64,000 nt of DNA from Shinella sp. SUS2. Lineage in GTDB: Bacteria > Pseudomonadota > Alphaproteobacteria > Rhizobiales > Rhizobiaceae. Each line of letters begins with the position of its first letter. Position 1 is the stretch's first letter. Made by a program: the position numbers and the translations under genes. This document shows positions 60,297 to 64,000 of the stretch, in pieces. A model generated the notes under the pieces. The model did not search any database and had not been told where the DNA came from. It saw only the letters and a list, made by a program, of their open reading frames with translations. The stretch covers positions 1 to 64,000 of the forward strand of contig NZ_KQ410724.1 of NCBI RefSeq assembly GCF_001262505.1, given 5' to 3'.

Positions 60297-60926
60297 TCAA
60301 ACCGCCGCGGCGAGCGGGCCGCGCTCCCGTTCCAGCGCTTCGAAGCGATCCGCAAAGCGCTGCTGCGCAAGGGGCGCGGTGAGCGGGGCGATCTCGATCA
60401 TGTCGAGTGTGATGCCGCGCGGCGCGCCGAAGAACTTGACCGCCTCGGCATGGGAGAAGCCGGCAAGCTCCGTCGCCTCGAAGAAGGCGGCGACCTGGTC
60501 GGCCTTCTTGATCTTCGCCTTCAGGCTCGCGGGCGTGGCGGACGGCAGGCCGAAGCGCAGATGCACGGCCGCCTCCAGCCGCTTCTCCACCGTCTTGTAG
60601 CCGCCGCCGACCACCGCCTTGAAGGGCGAGATCATGTCGCCGATCACATATTCCGGTGCATCGTGCAGCAATGCCATCAGGCACTCGTCGGCATTGCAAC
60701 GGTTCTGCTGGCGGAAGATCGCCTCGACGACAAGCGAATGTTGCGCCACCGAAAAGGCGTGGTCGCCGTTGGTCTGGCCGTTCCAGCGCGCGACGCGGGC
60801 AAGCCCGTGTGCGATGTCGGACAGCTCGATGTCGAGCGGCGACGGATTGAGCAGGTCGAGGCGGCGGCCCGACAGCATGCGCTGCCAGGCGCGGGGTTCC
60901 GTCTTGGCGCGGGCGGCTCCGCTCAT
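60297..60926 (-). CDS. HD-domain hydrolase (YfbR-like 5'-nucleotidase)
   Basis: The 209-residue product contains the HD signature in a YfbR-like arrangement: GDHAFSVAQHSLVVEAIF, LMALLHDAPEYVIGDMISPFK and KIKKADQVAAFFEATEL. Such enzymes dephosphorylate deoxynucleoside or other nucleoside monophosphates. It overlaps the folate-binding gene upstream by ATGA (60923-60926). A nucleotidase next to a NAD repressor is consistent with pyridine-nucleotide turnover, but this is a suggestion only. Confidence 0.85.
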   Translation of the reverse strand: MSGAARAKTEPRAWQRMLSGRRLDLLNPSPLDIELSDIAHGLARVARWNGQTNGDHAFSVAQHSLVVEAIFRQQNRCNADECLMALLHDAPEYVIGDMISPFKAVVGGGYKTVEKRLEAAVHLRFGLPSATPASLKAKIKKADQVAAFFEATELAGFSHAEAVKFFGAPRGITLDMIEIAPLTAPLAQQRFADRFEALERERGPLAAAV

Positions 60927-61768
60927 TGCGCCGGCACCTCGGTGGTTTCCTGCGGGAAGGCAAGGCCCGTCCATTGCGGCAGGGCGACGGTGACAGGCAT
61001 GCCGTCGGCGGTGATCGGCGTGCTGCCATGCATGGCGTCGGCCGCGCGGTCGATGCGCACGATGGCAAGGCCGCGCGTGCCGGACACGCTGCCGAGCGTG
61101 CCGATCGGCTTGCCGCCGGCCAGAAGCTCGGTGCCGGTCGCGGGAAGGTCGGCCTCGCCGGTGACGATGACGGGACGGCGGCGCGCGGTGCCGCGGTGCT
61201 GCATGCGGGAGACGACTTCCTGCCCGACATAGCAGCCCTGGCGGAAGGAAAGGCCACCGGTGAGGTCGAGCAGCACATCGTGCGGGAAGGCATCGCCGAG
61301 CGCATAGTCCTGGCCGGCTTCGACAAGGCCGGTGCCGATGCGCAGGGCGTCGTAGAGCGCCGGGTCGTCGCCGCCGCCAGTGCCCGCGCGGCGTGAGAGG
61401 AGAAGGCCGGCCTTGGCGAAGCGACCGTCTTGCGGCGCGCCGGCCTCGGGCGCGTCCCAGGCGATCGCCACCGTGTCGCCCTCGACGGTTGCAAGGTCGA
61501 CCGCGGCGCGCAGCTTGTACATGGTCAGGCGCTTCAGGAGTGCATCGCGCTGCGCGTCCGTCGTCTCGATCAGGAAGGCGCCGTCGCCGTCGCGGCATAT
61601 CAGAAAGTCGAACAGGATCTTGCCCTGCGGCGTCAGCAGGGCACCGGGACGAATCTCGCCGGTCGCAAGGTCGGGCAGGTTGGTGGTGATGAGCGATTGC
61701 AGGAAGGTTTCGGCATCGGTACCGGAAATGCGGAGGAAGGCGCGGCCGGAAAGTGTGACGGAAGGCAT
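60923..61768 (-). CDS. ygfZ: folate-binding protein YgfZ-like (Fe-S cluster maintenance)
   Basis: The 281-residue product is a GcvT-like folate-binding protein with the YgfZ signature GCYVGQEVVSRMQHRG, whose cysteine is essential in homologues, and an N-terminal FLRISGTDAETFLQSLITTNL. YgfZ/IBA57 proteins support repair or assembly of Fe-S enzymes. NadA in the same neighbourhood is a 4Fe-4S enzyme, a suggestive link. The start at 61768 gives the conserved MPSVTLSGRAFLRISG; the frame extends upstream without features. It is first of the four-gene operon. Confidence 0.92.
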   Translation of the reverse strand: MPSVTLSGRAFLRISGTDAETFLQSLITTNLPDLATGEIRPGALLTPQGKILFDFLICRDGDGAFLIETTDAQRDALLKRLTMYKLRAAVDLATVEGDTVAIAWDAPEAGAPQDGRFAKAGLLLSRRAGTGGGDDPALYDALRIGTGLVEAGQDYALGDAFPHDVLLDLTGGLSFRQGCYVGQEVVSRMQHRGTARRRPVIVTGEADLPATGTELLAGGKPIGTLGSVSGTRGLAIVRIDRAADAMHGSTPITADGMPVTVALPQWTGLAFPQETTEVPAQ

Positions 61769-61935
61769 GATTCGATCCAGATTGTGCGCCCGCCGGCACC
61801 ATGCGGCAGCGGGCGGTGCATGATCGCACCCGTTGAAACAGAGGTAGAACGGCCGGGCGCCTTTCGCAAGGTCGTGCCGCCTTGCGCTGTACGTCCGGAT
61901 GGCGGAGAAGGGCGCCGCGCGAAGAAAGGTGATCC

Positions 61936-62544
61936 ATGATGACGGCAACGCCGACACTTCCCCACGATGCATGGGCCGCTTGGCACCCGCAGGAGCTCGC
62001 CCACCGGCTAGCCGGCGTCACACGGCCCTGGTGCATCGTCGGCGGCTGGGCGCTCGATCTCTGGCACGGGGAACAGATGCGGCCGCACGACGACCTCGAA
62101 TTCACCATTCTGCGCACCGATTTTGCGGATTTCCGCGCAGCCTTGCCGGGCCTGCGTCTCCATACGGTCGGTGACGGCCATGTCGAGCCGCTCGGCGCGG
62201 AGGACGTGCTGCCTTCAGGCATCGCGCAGGTCTGGTGCGAGGATGTAGCGGCGGGCTGCTGGCGTGTCGACATGATGCTGGAGGACGGCACGCCCGAGAC
62301 CTGGGTCTACAAGCGCGATCCGTCGATCCGCCTGCCGCGCGCCGATGCCGTGCGCAGGACGGGCGGTGGCATCGCCTATCTCGCGCCGGAGATCGTCCTG
62401 CTGTTCAAGGCAAAATACCGGCGCGACAAGGACGAGGCGGATTTCGCCAAGGCGTTGCCGCGGCTCGACGCAAAGCAAAGGTGCTGGTTGCAGGCGTGCC
62501 TCGCGCAGGCCTATCCGGATCATGCCTGGAGCGTGGTCTTGTAA
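61936..62544 (+). CDS. nucleotidyltransferase-fold protein (AadB-like)
   Basis: The 202-residue product has the nucleotidyltransferase motif CIVGGWALDLWHGEQMRPHDDLEF, with GG and the paired metal-binding Asp/Glu, and FRADFRAAL-type helices. It resembles aminoglycoside 2''-adenylyltransferase-like proteins of the housekeeping kind, which are common and often not resistance enzymes. It is divergent from the ygfZ-nadQ operon. The start may be either of two adjacent ATG codons (61936 or 61939). Confidence 0.75.
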   Translation: MMTATPTLPHDAWAAWHPQELAHRLAGVTRPWCIVGGWALDLWHGEQMRPHDDLEFTILRTDFADFRAALPGLRLHTVGDGHVEPLGAEDVLPSGIAQVWCEDVAAGCWRVDMMLEDGTPETWVYKRDPSIRLPRADAVRRTGGGIAYLAPEIVLLFKAKYRRDKDEADFAKALPRLDAKQRCWLQACLAQAYPDHAWSVVL

Positions 62545-62547
62545 GGC

Positions 62548-63330
62548 TCAGTCGCCGGTGACGAAGAATTTCCACTGGCCGTCCGGCGTGATGCCGACGC
62601 GATAGAAATTGTAGCTGCCGAATTCCTTCATGTCGGCGAAGTCGCCGGCGGTGACGATGCGCAGCAGCTCCACCTTTTCCGGCGGTGTCAGCGTGGCGAG
62701 CGACTTTTCGGCGAAATAGGGCCAGACATACATTTCGTCCGCGGTGCCCTTGCCGACATGCACGAAGCCGGTCGCCAGCACGTCGAGCAGGATCGCCAGA
62801 ACCTCGATGCCTTCCTCGTCGCCCGACTGGCCCTTGAGGGTTTCGACGGGCCCTTCGTCGGTCTCGACGATGGAGACCTGCGTTTCCGTCATGCCCTTGC
62901 CGAGCAGGGGGCGCAGGCGCTCGATATCGCCGGAGGCGGCAGCCTCGACGATGAGTTCGCGCATGCGGCGCACGGGTTCCGGCGCCTTGGCGATGTCGGA
63001 GAAGAACTCGACCGGAACCTCCGGTTCGTCGTCAGCCTTGTCGTCGGTGGCGGGCGCGTCGTCGGAGGGTTCAGTCACCGCCTGGTTACGGCGAATCAGC
63101 GGATCGGGCAGCGGCAGTTCGAGAGGGCCGGTTTCTTCCTGCTCCTCCTCGACGGGCGGCGTCTGGCCGTCCTCGGCCGGCTTCTGCGGCACCTGCCCCT
63201 GTTCGTTCTTCAACTCGCTGAGCCCAAAGGCGGGACGGACGGGTGCCACCAGTGCCGTCGTCGTGAAAAGCACGGACAAGACGATGAGGCTGCTGCGAAA
63301 CAGCGTTTTGCCGTCAGGCGACGTCTGCAT
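62548..63330 (-). CDS. conserved secreted protein, unknown function
   Basis: The 260-residue product has a signal peptide (LFRSSLIVLSVLFTTTALVAPVRPAFG), a Pro/Glu-rich disordered linker (about 40-95) and a folded C-terminal domain (about 105-255: RRMRELIVEAAASGDIERLRPLLG, GFVHVGKGTADEMYVWPYFAE, YRVGITPDGQWKFFVTGD). The domain is familiar from Rhizobiales genomes as a conserved protein without a role. The start at 63330 is chosen because it places the signal peptide normally. It ends 3 bases from the nucleotidyltransferase stop. Confidence 0.75.
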   Translation of the reverse strand: MQTSPDGKTLFRSSLIVLSVLFTTTALVAPVRPAFGLSELKNEQGQVPQKPAEDGQTPPVEEEQEETGPLELPLPDPLIRRNQAVTEPSDDAPATDDKADDEPEVPVEFFSDIAKAPEPVRRMRELIVEAAASGDIERLRPLLGKGMTETQVSIVETDEGPVETLKGQSGDEEGIEVLAILLDVLATGFVHVGKGTADEMYVWPYFAEKSLATLTPPEKVELLRIVTAGDFADMKEFGSYNFYRVGITPDGQWKFFVTGD

Positions 63331-63346
63331 GACTTGTCTTTCCAGC

Positions 63347-63604
63347 CTATTGCAGGATGCGCTCGGGGGAGAATTCTCCAGCCAGCATGCGCTCGCGCAG
63401 CGATTCGAGCATCGCCTCCGCGCCACGTTCGCCGTGAATGCGAATCGTCTCGCGCATGGCGAGCGCGATGGCGGCATCGGCGATGATTTCCGGTTCGATG
63501 CCATCAGCCATGCCGTCGGCCCAGGCCTCGTTCTGGTATTCCAGAGCCGCCTGCATCTTCTCGTGCACGATCATCTCGTCGATATCGTTGAGAGTAGGTT
63601 CCAT
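63347..63604 (-). CDS. conserved hypothetical protein, acidic
   Basis: The 85-residue product (from ATG 63604; alternatives at 63616 and 63625) is acidic and helical: DEMIVHEKMQAALEYQNEAWADGMADGIEPEIIADAAIALAMRE. No signal, membrane segment or named domain is recognised. It lies 16 bases upstream of the secreted protein gene on the same strand, so the two probably form an operon. Its length and composition recall small conserved rhizobial proteins. Confidence 0.6.
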   Translation of the reverse strand: MEPTLNDIDEMIVHEKMQAALEYQNEAWADGMADGIEPEIIADAAIALAMRETIRIHGERGAEAMLESLRERMLAGEFSPERILQ

Positions 63605-63708
63605 TGATCGGTCCATGCGGGGCATTCAGTTCTTACTTGACTGTTAACGACCTTAGCAGCCTTTTCCCAAAACGGCACTGGGTCCTGTAAAAAGAGGTTA
63701 ATTAACCG

Positions 63709-64000
63709 CTAATTTCCGAAGCGTGCGGTAATTTCTGTGGCAAGTGTTGCACCTTCGTTACGGTATCTCTCTTCTGCGACAACAGCCGAGTCGGTGCAAG
63801 CGGTATAGATGGCCGCAAAGGAACGATATCCACGGTTGAATGCCGCGGTCAGTTTCTCCTGTCTTTTCGGCTCGTTAGCGGCTTCCAGCTCGATGAGGCG
63901 CTGCATCGAGGCCCGCCAGCCGTCCTCCGGCTTGTCCATGCAGAGATTGCGCAGGTAGTGCACGGCGCCGAGGATTTCCGAGAGCCGTTCCAGCCGTTCG
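63709..64000 (-). CDS. TIGR02301-like conserved protein, N-terminus outside window
   Basis: The readable 96 codons end at the TAA/TGA near 63709 and continue upstream past the window edge: LSEILGAVHYLRNLC, WRASMQRLIELEAANEPKRQEKLTAAFNRGYRSFAAIYTACTDSA, EERYRNEGATLATEITARF. This matches the pattern of a Rhizobiales-specific conserved family of periplasmic proteins (TIGR02301) of unknown function. The GTG at 63963 is internal, not the true start, since conserved residues precede it. Signal peptide cannot be checked here. Confidence 0.75.
   Translation of the reverse strand, partial: ERLERLSEILGAVHYLRNLCMDKPEDGWRASMQRLIELEAANEPKRQEKLTAAFNRGYRSFAAIYTACTDSAVVAEERYRNEGATLATEITARFGN

Noticed and set aside
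61936-62544. Nucleotidyltransferase as an aminoglycoside-resistance gene
   Set aside because: The fold matches, but it sits among core genes with normal composition and lacks features that point to a resistance enzyme specifically.
1-64000. CRISPR arrays, cas genes, known phage-defence clusters, rRNA operons and plasmid replication genes
   Set aside because: No regularly spaced repeats and no matching proteins were seen anywhere in the window.

Overview
The window reads as chromosomal DNA of an alphaproteobacterium of the family Rhizobiaceae (Sinorhizobium/Ensifer/Shinella-like). The grounds are a GC-rich composition, a Rhizobiales Porin_2-type porin, the order dapA-smpB-NYN-rpoZ-rsh-DUF2062-acpS-lepB-rnc-era, a short DUF1127 protein, a palindromic mosaic repeat of the rhizobial kind, Ti-type TraA/TraC/TraD proteins, and NAD genes accompanied by a NadQ-type regulator. 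The genus is an inference; no 16S rRNA gene is present.

Layout. Positions 1-1837 are the right part of an IS66-family insertion sequence. Positions 1859-9634 are an accessory block: small secreted Cys/Gly-rich proteins, an SH3b protein, a MacB/Dev-like three-gene exporter (ATPase, permease, adaptor), a broken sterol desaturase and a two-component system. Two promoter regions in this block share a GTAG-N6-GTAG direct repeat. Positions about 9640-16507 are a compact integrative mobilizable element: traD, traC, an oriT of RSF1010/Ti type, a traA relaxase-helicase, an alpA-like regulator, hicAB and a large serine recombinase abutting the 3' end of tRNA-Ser(GCT). No type IV secretion genes are seen, so transfer would need a helper.

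From 16.5 kb the core genome begins: porin, alpha/beta hydrolase, Slt-type transglycosylase, dapA, smpB, NYN protein, rpoZ, the bifunctional (p)ppGpp enzyme, DUF1127, DUF2062, acpS, lepB, rnc and era. Between era and recO lie about 10 kb holding a glycerophosphodiesterase, a PotD-like binding protein overlapping a membrane GGDEF-EAL protein (the layout of the NspS-MbaA polyamine-sensing pair), tex, a class A beta-lactamase, a divergent arsR with SRPBCC and VOC genes, and an L,D-transpeptidase. After recO come a thioesterase, a short PhoX-like protein, a DUF2339 membrane protein, an HD protein, a MOSC protein, a Stf0 sulfotransferase, CorA and an MFS transporter.

The right end is organised around NAD synthesis. 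A palindromic operator precedes nadA-nadB, a parDE toxin-antitoxin pair sits between nadB and nadC with translational overlap, and a nadQ-like regulator gene lies about 1.5 kb downstream, last in a four-gene overlapping operon (ygfZ-like, HD hydrolase, phosphatase, nadQ). The rest is a Cu/Zn superoxide dismutase, an MscS channel, a nucleotidyltransferase and conserved rhizobial proteins of unknown function, the last cut by the window edge.

The best candidates for a little-described system are the PotD-like/GGDEF-EAL pair, the toxin-antitoxin module inside the NAD operon, and the exporter/secreted-peptide/two-component block.
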